From Bradyrhizobium sp. AT1 (GTDB lineage Bacteria; Pseudomonadota; Alphaproteobacteria; Rhizobiales; Xanthobacteraceae): 64,000 bases of DNA. The notes below the pieces were generated by a model, which did not search any database, had not been told where the DNA came from, and saw only the letters and a program-made list of their open reading frames with translations. Where the stretch lies: contig NZ_JXDL01000001.1 in assembly GCF_001590795.1 (NCBI RefSeq), positions 5,973,904 through 6,037,903 of the forward strand, written 5' to 3'. Below are positions 19,087 through 27,652 of this stretch, in pieces; within the stretch, counting starts at the first letter, position 1; each line of letters opens with the position of its first letter. The translations under genes and the position numbers were made by a program.

Positions 19087-20270
19087 CCGACGCCGTCATC
19101 GTTTCCACCGCCCGTACCCCGATAGGCAAGGCCTATCGCGGCGCGCTCAACGCCACCGAGGGCGCCACGCTGCTCGGCCACGCCATCGGCGAAGCCGTCG
19201 CGCGCGCCAAGGTCGATCCGAAGGAGATCGAGGACGTCGTGATGGGCGCCGCGCTGCAGCAGGGCGCGACCGGCGGCAACATCGCGCGCAAGGCGCTGCT
19301 TCGCGCCGGCCTTCCCGTCACCGTCGCCGGGACCACGATCGACCGGCAATGCGCCTCGGGCCTGCAGGCGATCGCGCTCGCCGCGCGCTCGGTGATCTTC
19401 GACGGCGTCGAGATCGCGGTCGGCGGTGGCGGCGAGTCGATCTCGCTGGTGCAGAACGACAAGATGAACGGCTTCCACGCCCAGGACCCGGCGCTGCTCA
19501 AGATCAAGGGCGAGGTCTACATGCCCATGATCGACACGGCGGAAGTCGTCGCCAAGCGCTACGGCATCTCGCGCGAGAAGCAGGACGAATATTCGCTGGA
19601 GAGCCAGCGCCGCACCGCCGCGGCTCAGCAGGGCGGCAAGTTCAAGGACGAGATCGCGCCGATCACGACGCAGATGGCGGTCACCGACAAGGCGACCGGC
19701 ACTGTCTCGATGAAGGACATCACGCTGTCGCAGGATGAGGGGCCGCGTCCCGAGACCACTGCTGAAGGTCTCGCCGGCCTCAAGCCGGTGCGCGGCGAAG
19801 GCTTTTCGATCACCGCCGGCAATGCCAGCCAGCTCTCGGATGGTGCCAGCGCCAGCGTCATCATGAGCGACAAGGAAGCGTCCAAGCGCGGCCTCAAGCC
19901 GCTCGGCATCTTCCGCGGCTTCGTCTCGGCCGGCTGCGAGCCGGACGAGATGGGCATCGGCCCGGTCTTCGCCGTGCCGCGCCTGCTCAAGCGCCACGGC
20001 CTCACCGTCGACGACATCGGCCTCTGGGAGCTGAACGAAGCCTTCGCGGTGCAGGTGCTGTATTGCCGCGACAAGCTCGGCATCGACCCCGAGAAGATCA
20101 ACGTCGACGGCGGCGCGATCGCGGTCGGCCATCCCTACGGCATGTCGGGCGCCCGCCTCACCGGCCACGCCTTGATCGAAGGCCGCCGCCGCAAGGCCAA
20201 ATACGCGGTCGTCACCATGTGCGTCGGCGGCGGCATGGGCGCGGCCGGGCTGTTCGAGATTTTGCAGTAA
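19083..20270 (+). CDS. pimB: acetyl-CoA acyltransferase (thiolase, PimB type)
   Basis: A 395-residue thiolase that cleaves 3-ketoacyl-CoA to acetyl-CoA and a shortened acyl-CoA. The nucleophilic cysteine is C90 (DRQCASG), the histidine lies in GGAIAVGHPYGMSGAR and the second cysteine in VVTMCVGGGMG. The start is a TTG at 19083 preceded by AGGAGG at good spacing; it overlaps the ligase stop (TTGA), giving translational coupling. Third gene of the pim-like operon, 16 nt before the first acyl-CoA dehydrogenase. Confidence 0.9.
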   Translation: MTDAVIVSTARTPIGKAYRGALNATEGATLLGHAIGEAVARAKVDPKEIEDVVMGAALQQGATGGNIARKALLRAGLPVTVAGTTIDRQCASGLQAIALAARSVIFDGVEIAVGGGGESISLVQNDKMNGFHAQDPALLKIKGEVYMPMIDTAEVVAKRYGISREKQDEYSLESQRRTAAAQQGGKFKDEIAPITTQMAVTDKATGTVSMKDITLSQDEGPRPETTAEGLAGLKPVRGEGFSITAGNASQLSDGASASVIMSDKEASKRGLKPLGIFRGFVSAGCEPDEMGIGPVFAVPRLLKRHGLTVDDIGLWELNEAFAVQVLYCRDKLGIDPEKINVDGGAIAVGHPYGMSGARLTGHALIEGRRRKAKYAVVTMCVGGGMGAAGLFEILQ

Positions 20271-20286
20271 TTCACAGGAGGATCCG

Positions 20287-21477
20287 ATGGATCTCGCATT
20301 CACGAAAGAAGAGCAGGCTTTTCGCGAGGAAGTGCGGCAGTTCTTCCGCGACAACGTGCCGCCGGATACGCGGCGCAAGATGGTCGAAGGCCGCCACCTC
20401 TCGAAGGACGAGATGGTGACTTGGTGGCGCATCCTCAACAAGAAGGGCTGGGGCGTCAGCCATTGGCCCAAGCAATATGGCGGCACGGGCTGGACCAGCG
20501 TGCAGCACTACATCTTCAACGAGGAGCTGCAGTCCTATCCGGCGCCGCAGCCGCTCGCTTTCGGCGTCAGCATGGTCGGCCCCGTCATCTACACCTTCGG
20601 CAACGAGGAGCAGAAGAAGCAGTATTTGCCGCGCATCGCCAATGTCGACGATTGGTGGTGCCAGGGCTTCTCCGAGCCCGGCTCCGGCTCGGACCTCGCT
20701 TCGCTCCGCACCAAGGCCGAGCGCAAGGGCGACAAGTGGATCATCAACGGCCAGAAGACCTGGACGACGCTGGCCCAGCACGCCGACATGATCTTCTGCC
20801 TCTGCCGCACCGACAACAACGCCAAGAAGCAGATGGGCATCTCCTTCATCGTGTTCTCGATGAAGTCGAAGGGTGTCACCGTGCGCCCGATCCAGACCAT
20901 CGACGGCGGCCATGAGGTCAACGAGGTCTTCTTCGACAATGTCGAGGTGCCCGTCGAGAATCTGATCGGTGAGGAGAACAAGGGGTGGGACTACGCCAAA
21001 TTCCTGCTCGGCAACGAGCGCACCGGCATCGCGCGGGTCGGCGTCTCCAAGGAGCGGCTGCGCCGCATCAGGGATCTCGCCGGCAAGGTCGAATCATCAG
21101 GCAAGCCGATCATCCAGGATCCTGCCTTCCGCGAGAAGCTGGCGGCCTGCGAGATCGAGCTGAAGGCGCTCGAGCTGACGCAGTTGCGCGTCGTCGCCGA
21201 CGAAGGCAAGCACGGCAAGGGCAAGCCCAATCCGGCTTCTTCCGTGCTGAAGATCAAGGGCTCCGAGATCCAGCAGACCACCACCGAGCTGCTCATGGAA
21301 GTGATCGGCCCGTTCGCCGCGCCCTATGACGTGCATGGCGACGACGGCTCGAACGAGGCCATGGACTGGACCGCCCAGATCGCGCCGAGCTACTTCAACA
21401 ATCGCAAGGTCTCGATCTACGGCGGCTCCAACGAAATCCAGCGCAACATCATCGCCAAGGCGGTGCTGGGGCTGTGA
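20287..21477 (+). CDS. pimC: acyl-CoA dehydrogenase, large subunit type (PimC)
   Basis: A 396-residue FAD-dependent acyl-CoA dehydrogenase. FAD/substrate motifs WCQGFSEPGSGSDLASLRT and GDKWIINGQKTWTT are present, as is the C-terminal YGGSNEIQRNIIAKAVLG. It has a strong AGGAGG before the ATG. R. palustris PimC and PimD are the large and small subunits of pimeloyl-CoA dehydrogenase; this gene and the one at 21660 occupy the same two positions, so a heteromeric enzyme is likely. A hairpin (about 21485-21506) and a mosaic repeat follow before the partner gene. Confidence 0.88.
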   Translation: MDLAFTKEEQAFREEVRQFFRDNVPPDTRRKMVEGRHLSKDEMVTWWRILNKKGWGVSHWPKQYGGTGWTSVQHYIFNEELQSYPAPQPLAFGVSMVGPVIYTFGNEEQKKQYLPRIANVDDWWCQGFSEPGSGSDLASLRTKAERKGDKWIINGQKTWTTLAQHADMIFCLCRTDNNAKKQMGISFIVFSMKSKGVTVRPIQTIDGGHEVNEVFFDNVEVPVENLIGEENKGWDYAKFLLGNERTGIARVGVSKERLRRIRDLAGKVESSGKPIIQDPAFREKLAACEIELKALELTQLRVVADEGKHGKGKPNPASSVLKIKGSEIQQTTTELLMEVIGPFAAPYDVHGDDGSNEAMDWTAQIAPSYFNNRKVSIYGGSNEIQRNIIAKAVLGL

Positions 21478-21519
21478 ACTGCTTCCTCTCCGCGAAGGCG
21501 GGGAGGCAATCTTTCCACC

Positions 21520-21624
21520 GTCATTCCGGGGCGCGACGAAGTCGCGAACCCGGAATCCATCGGGCCGCATACGCTGAGGCGAAATGGATTCCGGGCCTGG
21601 CCCTTCGGGCCATCCCGGAATGAC
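21520..21624. repeat. mosaic palindromic repeat in the pimC-pimD gap
   Basis: Starts GTCATTCCGG, ends CCGGAATGAC, with hairpin arms GCGACGAAGTCGC and GGCCCTTCGGGCC-like. The right arm (21581-21624) is an exact 44-bp inverted copy of 17282-17325. Confidence 0.8.
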
Positions 21625-21659
21625 GAAGCCAAATAGTCCGGGTACGAGGAACCAAAGAC

Positions 21660-22802
21660 ATGGATTTTGATCTGAACGAGGAGCAGCGGCTTCTCAAGGA
21701 AAGCATCGACGGCCTCTTGAGCGATTCCTACGATTTCGAGCAGCGCAAGAAGTACATGAAGGAGAAGGGTGGCTGGAGCAAAGCCGTCTGGCTCAAGCTC
21801 GCCGAGCAGGGCCTGCTCGGCCTGCCCTTCGCAGAGGCCGATGGCGGCTTCGGCGGCGGCGGCGTCGAGACCATGATCGTGATGGAAGCGCTCGGCAAGG
21901 CGCTGGTGCTCGAGCCTTATCTGGCGACGGTCGTGATCGGCGGCGGCTTCCTGCGCCATGCCGGCTCCGATGCGCAGAAGGCCGCGCATGTTCCTGCCAT
22001 CATCGACGGCAGCAAGACGCTGGCGTTCGCCCAGCTCGAGAAGAATTCGCGCTACGACCTGTTCGACGTCTCCACCACCGCGAAGAAGAAGGGCGACGGC
22101 TGGGTCATCGACGGCGAGAAGTTCGTCGTGCTCAACGGCGAGAATGCCGACACGCTGGTCGTCACCGCACGCACCAAGGGTGAGCGCCGCGACAAGACCG
22201 GAATCGGCGTGTTCCTGGTCCCAGCGAATGCCAAGGGCGTCGCCAAGAAGTCCTACCCGACCCAGGACGGCCTGCATGCCGCCGACATCACCTTCACCGG
22301 TGTCGAGGTGGGCGCGGATGCCGCGCTCGGCAATCCCGACGACAGCCTCGCGTTGATCGAGCGGGTGGTCGACGAAGCCCGCGTCGCGCTCTGCGCCGAA
22401 GCGGTCGGCTTGATGGATGAATCGCTGAAGACGACCGTCGAGTACATCAAGACGCGAAAACAGTTCGGCGTCGCGATCGGCTCGTTCCAGTCGCTGCAGC
22501 ACCGTGCCTCCGACATGTTCGTCGCCGCCGAGCAGGCCCGTTCGATGTCGATGTTCGCGACCATGGCGGGCGATTTCGAGAACCCCAAGGAGCGCAGCAA
22601 CGCCATCGCCGCGGCCAAGGTGCAGATCGGCAAGTCGCTGAAATTCGTCGGCCAGCAGGCGATCCAGCTGCACGGCGGCATCGGCATGACCATGGAGGCG
22701 AAGATCGGCCACTACTTCAAGCGCCTCACCATGATCGAAAACACGTTCGGCGACACCGACTACCACCAGCGCCGCGTCGCCGACGCGGGCGGGTTGATCT
22801 AG
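21660..22802 (+). CDS. pimD: acyl-CoA dehydrogenase, small subunit type (PimD)
   Basis: A 380-residue acyl-CoA dehydrogenase-fold protein. N-terminus MDFDLNEEQRLLKESIDGLLSD and C-terminal QLHGGIGMTMEAKIGHYFKRL are family-typical, while the central flavin region (AFAQLEKNSRYDLFDV) departs from the usual E-P-x-x-G-S-D pattern, as expected for the small subunit of a heteromeric dehydrogenase. It probably pairs with the protein at 20287-21477. The ATG follows CGAGGAACC. A type I mosaic repeat separates it from the next gene. Confidence 0.85.
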   Translation: MDFDLNEEQRLLKESIDGLLSDSYDFEQRKKYMKEKGGWSKAVWLKLAEQGLLGLPFAEADGGFGGGGVETMIVMEALGKALVLEPYLATVVIGGGFLRHAGSDAQKAAHVPAIIDGSKTLAFAQLEKNSRYDLFDVSTTAKKKGDGWVIDGEKFVVLNGENADTLVVTARTKGERRDKTGIGVFLVPANAKGVAKKSYPTQDGLHAADITFTGVEVGADAALGNPDDSLALIERVVDEARVALCAEAVGLMDESLKTTVEYIKTRKQFGVAIGSFQSLQHRASDMFVAAEQARSMSMFATMAGDFENPKERSNAIAAAKVQIGKSLKFVGQQAIQLHGGIGMTMEAKIGHYFKRLTMIENTFGDTDYHQRRVADAGGLI

Positions 22803-22814
22803 CCACGCCATGAC

Positions 22815-22920
22815 TGTCGTCCCCCGCGAAGGCGGGGGACCCAGTACGCCGCGGCGGCAATGAGTTCACGCAACGTCCGCCGCAGAGTACTGGATCGCCC
22901 GATCAAGTCGGGCGATGACA
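22815..22920. repeat. mosaic palindromic repeat (type I) between pimD and the SDR gene
   Basis: TGTCGTCCCCCGCGAAGGCG... on the left and ...CGGGCGATGACA on the right, with internal CCCAGTAC/GTACTGG. Same family as 690-789: both contain CCGCGAAGGCGGG, CCAGTACGCC and GTACTGGATCGCCCG. Confidence 0.78.
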
Positions 22921-22952
22921 CCGAGTATGGGGACATAGCGGAGCCTAACGAA

Positions 22953-23726
22953 ATGAAAAACACCCCGTTCGATCTCACCGGCAAGGTCGCCGTGGTCACC
23001 GGCTCCAGCCGCGGCATCGGCCGCTCCTCCGCGGAACTCCTCGCCAAGCTCGGCGCCAAGGTCGTGGTGTCCTCCCGCAAGGCCGACGCCTGCCAGGAGG
23101 TTGCCGACGGCATCATCGCGGCCGGCGGCGATGCCACCGTCATCCCCTGCAACATCGCCCGCAAGGCCGAGGTCGAGGCACTGATCGCGGGCGCCACGAA
23201 GCATTACGGCAAGATCGACATCCTCGTCTGCAACGCCGCGGTGAATCCTTATTATGGCCCGCTGCTCGACATCACCGACGAAGCCTTCGACAAGATCATG
23301 GGGAGCAACGTGAAGAGCAACATCTGGCTCTCCGCGCTGGCGATCCCGCAGATGGCCGAACGTGGAGGCGGCTCCGTCGTCATCATCTCCTCGATCGGCG
23401 GCCTGCGCGGCTCCACCGTGATCGGCGCCTACGGCATCTCCAAGGCGGCCGACTTCGCGCTGTGCCGCTCGCTCGCCGGCGAGTGGGGCCCGAAAGGCGT
23501 CCGCGTCAACTGCATCGCGCCCGGCCTCGTCAAGACCGATTTCGCCCGCGCGCTGTGGGAAGACGAAGCCATGCTGAAGCGCCGCACCGCGACCACGCCG
23601 CTCCGCCGCATCGGCGAACCCGACGAAATCGCCGGCGCCGTAGCCTACCTCGCCTCGGACGCATCGAGCTTCATGACCGGACAGACCATCGTCATCGACG
23701 GCGGCGTGACCACAGCGGCGGTGTAG
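22953..23726 (+). CDS. short-chain dehydrogenase/reductase (SDR)
   Basis: A 257-residue classical SDR: cofactor loop TGSSRGIGRS (residues 18-27), NNAG-equivalent CNAAVNPYYGP, active site SSIGG...YGISKAA with the Tyr-x-x-x-Lys pair, and the C-terminal DGGVTTAAV. It would oxidise or reduce a hydroxyacyl or keto intermediate with NAD(P). The ATG at 22953 (MKNTPFDLTGK) is chosen because the fold begins there; the upstream frame runs through a repeat. It is the last gene of the pim-like operon, in the position where R. palustris has pimE, but I am not certain that pimE is an SDR, so no symbol is given. Confidence 0.88.
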   Translation: MKNTPFDLTGKVAVVTGSSRGIGRSSAELLAKLGAKVVVSSRKADACQEVADGIIAAGGDATVIPCNIARKAEVEALIAGATKHYGKIDILVCNAAVNPYYGPLLDITDEAFDKIMGSNVKSNIWLSALAIPQMAERGGGSVVIISSIGGLRGSTVIGAYGISKAADFALCRSLAGEWGPKGVRVNCIAPGLVKTDFARALWEDEAMLKRRTATTPLRRIGEPDEIAGAVAYLASDASSFMTGQTIVIDGGVTTAAV

Positions 23727-23766
23727 TTCGCCCACGACTTGAAATTGCATCGAGGCGCAGCTTCGC

Positions 23767-23835
23767 TTACCCTCCCCTGGAGGGGGAGGGTCGTTTCGCG
23801 TTGCGCGGAGCGCAGCGCGAAGCGGGGTGGGGTGA
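23767..23835. repeat. half copy of a long palindromic repeat, 10 bp before the DUF559 gene
   Basis: TTACCCTCCCC-TGGA-GGGGGAGGGTCG followed by a second hairpin (TTCGCG...CGCGAA) and GGGGTGGGGTGA. This is the left half of the full element at 24271-24448 and 28291-28450. Confidence 0.75.
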
Positions 23836-23845
23836 AGCCACAGCA

Positions 23846-24253
23846 ATGGTCTCAACATCAATCCGACGCGCGACCGCAAAAAAGCTGAGAGCGAATACGA
23901 CGCCCCACGAGCGGATGCTGTGGCGCGCCCTCAAGGACCTCCCGATGGACGGCTCGCACTTCCGCCGCCAAACACCGATCGGCCCCTACATCGTCGATTT
24001 TTTCTGTCCGGCCAAGCGTCTCATCATCGAGCTAGATGGCGGGCATCACAATCAAGACGAGATGGCCTCCCGCGACCTCGAACGCCAACGCTGGCTCGAG
24101 AACGAAGGCTATCGCGTCGTCCGATTCTGGAACTCGGAGGTTTCGAGCGACATGACAGCGGTGATGGAGCGAATTTACGTCGAGCTCTACGGCTCGCGCG
24201 AAGCGGGAGCGATACACCTTGAGCACCGGCGCAAGCGAAAAACGTCAACCTGA
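23846..24253 (+). CDS. DUF559 domain protein (endonuclease-like)
   Basis: A 135-residue protein of the DUF559 family, which has the restriction-endonuclease-like (Vsr-related) fold. The core TPHERMLWRALKDLPMDG...FRRQTPIGPYIVDFFCPAKRLIIELDGGHH carries the D-(x)n-E-L-D acidic pattern of a PD-(D/E)XK site, followed by YRVVRFWNSEV. The biological role of the family is unknown; DNA repair or repeat mobilisation are possibilities. The ATG at 23846 fits the family N-terminus. The gene is closely framed by copies of the same palindromic repeat (ending 10 bp before it, starting 17 bp after it) and belongs to no operon. Confidence 0.85.
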   Translation: MVSTSIRRATAKKLRANTTPHERMLWRALKDLPMDGSHFRRQTPIGPYIVDFFCPAKRLIIELDGGHHNQDEMASRDLERQRWLENEGYRVVRFWNSEVSSDMTAVMERIYVELYGSREAGAIHLEHRRKRKTST

Positions 24254-24270
24254 TCGAGCCGTGCTCTTTC

Positions 24271-24448
24271 TTACCCTCCCCTGGAGGGGGAGGGTCGGCA
24301 CGCGATCGAGCGAAAGCGAGATTGCGTGACGGGGTGGGGTGATCTCTCCCCACGGGCACTGTTGGCTGTGGAGAGACCGTCACCCCACCCCGTCTCACAT
24401 TCCGCTGCGCTCCATATGAGCCGACCCTCCCCCTCCAGGGGAGGGTAA
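24271..24448. repeat. full-length long palindromic repeat after the DUF559 gene
   Basis: A 178-bp imperfect palindrome. The left arm TTACCCTCCCC-TGGA-GGGGGAGGGTCGG and the GGGGTGGGGTGAT block are mirrored on the right by GTCACCCCACCCC and CCGACCCTCCCCCTCCAGGG...GAGGGTAA. The centre holds a smaller hairpin (TCTCTCCCCAC...GTGGAGAGA). It can fold into one long cruciform. A second full copy is at 28291-28450. Confidence 0.8.
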
Positions 24449-24548
24449 GGAAGAGCGCCTTGACCTCGCGCTGGCAATCCCGTTTCTTTGGCGCGACACA
24501 ATGAGCCCTCACCGGAAAACACCGAGATAAACGCCAGGATTCGCCGCC

Positions 24549-26054
24549 ATGTCTTTCGTCCTTGCCATCGACCAGGGCACCACCTCCTCGCGCGCGATCG
24601 TGTTCCGCGGCGATATTTCGATTGCTGCCAAAGCGCAGCAGGAATTCCCGCAGCATTTTCCGGCATCGGGCTGGGTGGAGCACGAGCCGGAGGACATCTG
24701 GACTTCGACCGTGATGGTCTGCCGCGAGGCGATCGAGCAGGCCGGCATCGGCGCAAAGGACATCGCTGCGATCGGCATCACCAACCAGCGCGAGACCACC
24801 GTGGTGTGGGACCGCGCCACCGGCCAGGCCGTGCATCGCGCCATCGTCTGGCAGGACCGCCGCACCGCCGACATCTGCGCCAAGCTCAAGGCAGACGGCC
24901 GCGAGGGCGTGATCTCGCAGAAGACCGGCCTGATCATCGATCCCTATTTTTCCGGCACCAAGGTCGCCTGGATCCTCGACCACGTCCCTGGCGCCCGTGC
25001 CCGCGCCGCGCGCGGCGAGTTGATGTTCGGCACCGTCGATTGCTACCTGCTCTGGCGTCTCACCGGCGGCAAGGTGCACGCCACCGACGCCACCAACGCC
25101 TCGCGCACGCTGCTGTTCAACATCCACACCGGCCAGTGGGACGACGAGCTCCTGGAGATCATCGGCGTGCCGCGCTCGATGCTGCCCGAGGTGAAGGATT
25201 CCTCCGCCCGCTTCGGCGAGAGCACGCCCGATCTGTTCGGCGGCGCCATCGCCATCTCCGGCATCGCCGGCGACCAGCAGGCCGCGACCATCGGCCAGGC
25301 CTGCTTCCGCCCGGGCATGATGAAGTCGACCTACGGCACCGGATGCTTTGCGCTGCTCAACACCGGCACCACGCCTGTTGTCTCCAAGAACAAGCTGCTC
25401 ACCACCGTTGCCTATCAGCTCGACGGAAAACGCACCTACGCGCTGGAAGGATCGATCTTCGTGGCGGGCTCAGCGGTGCAATGGCTGCGCGACGGCCTCG
25501 GCATCATCAAGCACGCCGCGGAAACCGGCCCGCTCGCCGATCAGTCCGACTCCATGCAGAGCGTCTATCTCGTCCCGGCTTTCGTCGGCATGGGCGCGCC
25601 CTATTGGAATCCGCGCGTGCGCGGCGCGCTGTTCGGCCTCACCCGCAACACCGGCCCCGCCGAGCTCGCCCACGCCGCACTGGAAAGCGTCTGCTACCAG
25701 ACCTTCGATCTCTGGGCCGCGATGCGCGCCGATTGGCCGAGCTCGGAAACCGCCAGCGTCGTGCTGCGCGTCGACGGCGGCATGACGGCGTCGGACTGGA
25801 CCATGCAGCGCCTCGCCGATCTGCTCGATGCCCCGGTCGACCGCCCCGTGATCCAGGAAACTACGGCCTTAGGGGCCGCCTACCTCGCCGGCCTCAACGC
25901 CGGCGTCTATCCCGAGCCGACGAAGTTCGCCGACAATTGGCGCCTCGAGCACCGCTTCAAGCCGAACATGAGCCAGGCCACGCGCGAGCGGAAGCTGGCG
26001 GGCTGGGCGCGCGCGGTGAAGGGCGTGCTGGCGAGTGACGAGGGAGAGGGGTAG
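24549..26054 (+). CDS. glpK: glycerol kinase
   Basis: A 501-residue FGGY-family kinase that makes sn-glycerol 3-phosphate from glycerol and ATP. Diagnostic stretches: AIDQGTTSSRAIVF at the N-terminus, ITNQRETTVVWDRATG with the substrate loop IVWQDRRT, GTVDCYLLWRLTGG, GIAGDQQAATIGQACF, and the FGGY signature region YGTGCFALLNTG and GMGAPYWNPRVRGALFGLTR. Length matches the family (about 500). It has no glpF or glpD beside it, so it is a solitary glp gene here. Confidence 0.95.
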   Translation: MSFVLAIDQGTTSSRAIVFRGDISIAAKAQQEFPQHFPASGWVEHEPEDIWTSTVMVCREAIEQAGIGAKDIAAIGITNQRETTVVWDRATGQAVHRAIVWQDRRTADICAKLKADGREGVISQKTGLIIDPYFSGTKVAWILDHVPGARARAARGELMFGTVDCYLLWRLTGGKVHATDATNASRTLLFNIHTGQWDDELLEIIGVPRSMLPEVKDSSARFGESTPDLFGGAIAISGIAGDQQAATIGQACFRPGMMKSTYGTGCFALLNTGTTPVVSKNKLLTTVAYQLDGKRTYALEGSIFVAGSAVQWLRDGLGIIKHAAETGPLADQSDSMQSVYLVPAFVGMGAPYWNPRVRGALFGLTRNTGPAELAHAALESVCYQTFDLWAAMRADWPSSETASVVLRVDGGMTASDWTMQRLADLLDAPVDRPVIQETTALGAAYLAGLNAGVYPEPTKFADNWRLEHRFKPNMSQATRERKLAGWARAVKGVLASDEGEG

Positions 26055-26087
26055 GCCGGGAGCCGGGAGCCGGGGCTCTCTCGCCGG

Positions 26088-26233
26088 GTCGTCCCTGCGA
26101 ACGCAGGGACCCATACCGCGTGATCTATCCAGAAGCGGCGGTAGCAGTACCGCACTCAGAGTCTTCGCCAAACCACTCCCTGGGGTTATGGGTCCCGGAT
26201 CAGCGCTCGCTACGCTCGCTTGTCCGGGACGAC
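26088..26233. repeat. mosaic palindromic repeat after glpK
   Basis: GTCGTCCCTGCGAACGCAGGGACCCATA on the left and TATGGGTCCCGGATCAGCG...GTCCGGGACGAC on the right; outer GTCGT/ACGAC and inner CCCATA/TATGGG are inverted repeats, with a 70-bp unrelated core. Confidence 0.7.
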
Positions 26234-26290
26234 AACGGAATGTGTGGCGCCAGTTCTGGCATTTCTCGGAATGAAGCAGAGCAACCAACC

Positions 26291-26884
26291 ATGATCCTCC
26301 CCGACGGCTATTCCGACGTCCCCGCCGGCAAGATCGCCGCCGTCGTCACCCATCTGGAAATGACCGCGCCTCCCGCGCGTCGCGACGATCCGCCCGGCGC
26401 ATGGTCGATGCGCAAGATCGATGCGCCCGCGCTTGATTGGTACCGCGATCTCTTCCGCCGCGTCGGCGAGGACTGGCTATGGTTCTCGCGCGCCCGCATG
26501 AGCGACACCGAGCTCGCAGCAATCATCCACGCGCCTGATATCGAGGTCTATGCACTGGTCGCAGACGGCCGCGACGAAGGCCTGCTCGAGCTCGACTTCC
26601 GTGAGCCCGGCCAGTGCGAGCTGGCCTATTTCGGCGTCACCTCTGGCCTGATCGGCACCGGCGCCGCCCGCTTCCTGATGAACCGCGCGCTGGAGCGCAC
26701 CTGGTCACGCGACGTCCGCCGCGTCTGGGTCCACACCTGCACCCACGACCATCCCTCCGCCGTCGCCTTCTACCAGCGCTCCGGCTTCCGCCCCTTCCGC
26801 CGCCAGATCGAAATCGCCGACGATCCGCGCCTCGATGGGACGGCACCGCGGACGGCGGCGAAGCATGTGCCGATCATCGAGTAG
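26291..26884 (+). CDS. GNAT family N-acetyltransferase
   Basis: A 197-residue acetyltransferase. The C-terminal half has the GNAT acetyl-CoA site: ELAYFGVTSGLIGTGAARFLMNRAL (motif A, with a GTGAA variant of the Q/R-x-x-G-x-G/A loop) and THDHPSAVAFYQRSGFRPFRR (motif B). The start at 26291 (MILPDGYSDV) gives the conserved N-terminus; longer frames run through the upstream repeat. The substrate is unknown. It stands alone between repeats. Confidence 0.85.
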   Translation: MILPDGYSDVPAGKIAAVVTHLEMTAPPARRDDPPGAWSMRKIDAPALDWYRDLFRRVGEDWLWFSRARMSDTELAAIIHAPDIEVYALVADGRDEGLLELDFREPGQCELAYFGVTSGLIGTGAARFLMNRALERTWSRDVRRVWVHTCTHDHPSAVAFYQRSGFRPFRRQIEIADDPRLDGTAPRTAAKHVPIIE

Positions 26885-26903
26885 TACGCGACTATATCCT
26901 CAC

Positions 26904-26990
26904 CGTCATTGCGAGGAGCACTCGCGACGAAGCAATCCAGATTGTCGCGGCGGAAGGACTCTGAATTGCTTCGCTACGCTCGCAACGACG
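26904..26990. repeat. mosaic palindromic repeat between convergent genes
   Basis: Begins CGTCATTGCGAG and ends CTCGCAACGACG, with inner AAGCAAT/ATTGCTT. A further degenerate palindromic stretch (GGCCGGATGAGTGGAGCGACATCCGGGG...) follows at about 27044-27110, before the end of the next gene on the minus strand. Confidence 0.65.
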
Positions 26991-27115
26991 GTGTGGGCGC
27001 AGCCGTTGCTTTTCGAATCGCAATATCAATGCGGGGCGCCATCGTAGGCCGGATGAGTGGAGCGACATCCGGGGCCACAGTCCCCACATTCGGCTGCGCT
27101 CTATGCGGGTGACCC

Positions 27116-27535
27116 TTAAAAAACTTCCTGCTTCCCTCTTGCCAGGGAAAATCCGCGCTGCATCGCATTGAAGCACGTCAGCCCCGTCTGCTCCGACCGG
27201 CAGGTGAATCCGCCGCGCTGCCATACCTCGCCATAGGCGAGCACCGGCAGCGACGGATCTATTACTGTGTCGCCGGCGCAGATGCGCCCTGCGGCGCCCT
27301 TCGCGCTCATCTCGAAGGCGTGGCCATAGTCGAGCTCGCAATCGGCGGGCCGGCGCGGGCGGCTTTCCAGGTTCATGATGTCGCAGCGGAGCAGGCCCTG
27401 ACCATTATCGGTGAAGAACTGGCAGGCGATGTTCTTTGACGGGGTCTGGAAGCCGATCGGGCGATCCTGCGCGCGGGCGGAGCCTGCGGCGAGCAGGCAG
27501 AGTCCAAATGCCAGCGTCGCTAATCGCCGCGTCAT
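27116..27535 (-). CDS. small secreted cysteine-rich protein (DUF6636-like)
   Basis: A 139-residue exported protein: signal peptide MTRRLATLAFGLCLLAAGSARA (cleavage about residue 22), then FQTPSKNIACQFFTDNGQGLLRCDI, six mature-part cysteines and a C-terminal GLTCFNAMQRGFSLARGKQEVF. The pattern of paired Cys, LPVLAYGEVWQRGGFTCRSEQTGLTC resembles the DUF6636 family, whose function is unknown. The start at 27535 is fixed by the signal peptide. It is monocistronic, probably periplasmic with disulfides. Confidence 0.75.
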   Translation of the reverse strand: MTRRLATLAFGLCLLAAGSARAQDRPIGFQTPSKNIACQFFTDNGQGLLRCDIMNLESRPRRPADCELDYGHAFEMSAKGAAGRICAGDTVIDPSLPVLAYGEVWQRGGFTCRSEQTGLTCFNAMQRGFSLARGKQEVF

Positions 27536-27556
27536 GCGTGTCTTTCCGCTCAGATG

Positions 27557-27637
27557 GTCATGCCCGGACTTGATCCGGGCATCCATCAAACTCTAGTCTG
27601 AAGCGAGATGGGTGGCCGGGTCAAGCCCGGCCATGAC
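27557..27637. repeat. mosaic palindromic repeat between divergent genes
   Basis: GTCATGCCCGGACTTGATCCGGGCATCCA on the left and TGGGTGGCCGGGTCAAGCCCGGCCATGAC on the right; each arm is a hairpin and the ends are inverted GTCAT/ATGAC. It overlaps the shared upstream region of the secreted protein and the GST gene. Confidence 0.75.
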
Positions 27638-27652
27638 GAGCGAGAGAAGACC

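Noticed and set aside
17485..22811. Long minus-strand frames (17485-19026, 18801-20486, 21417-22811) opposite the pim-like operon
   Set aside because: No domains; each mirrors a strongly supported plus-strand enzyme gene.
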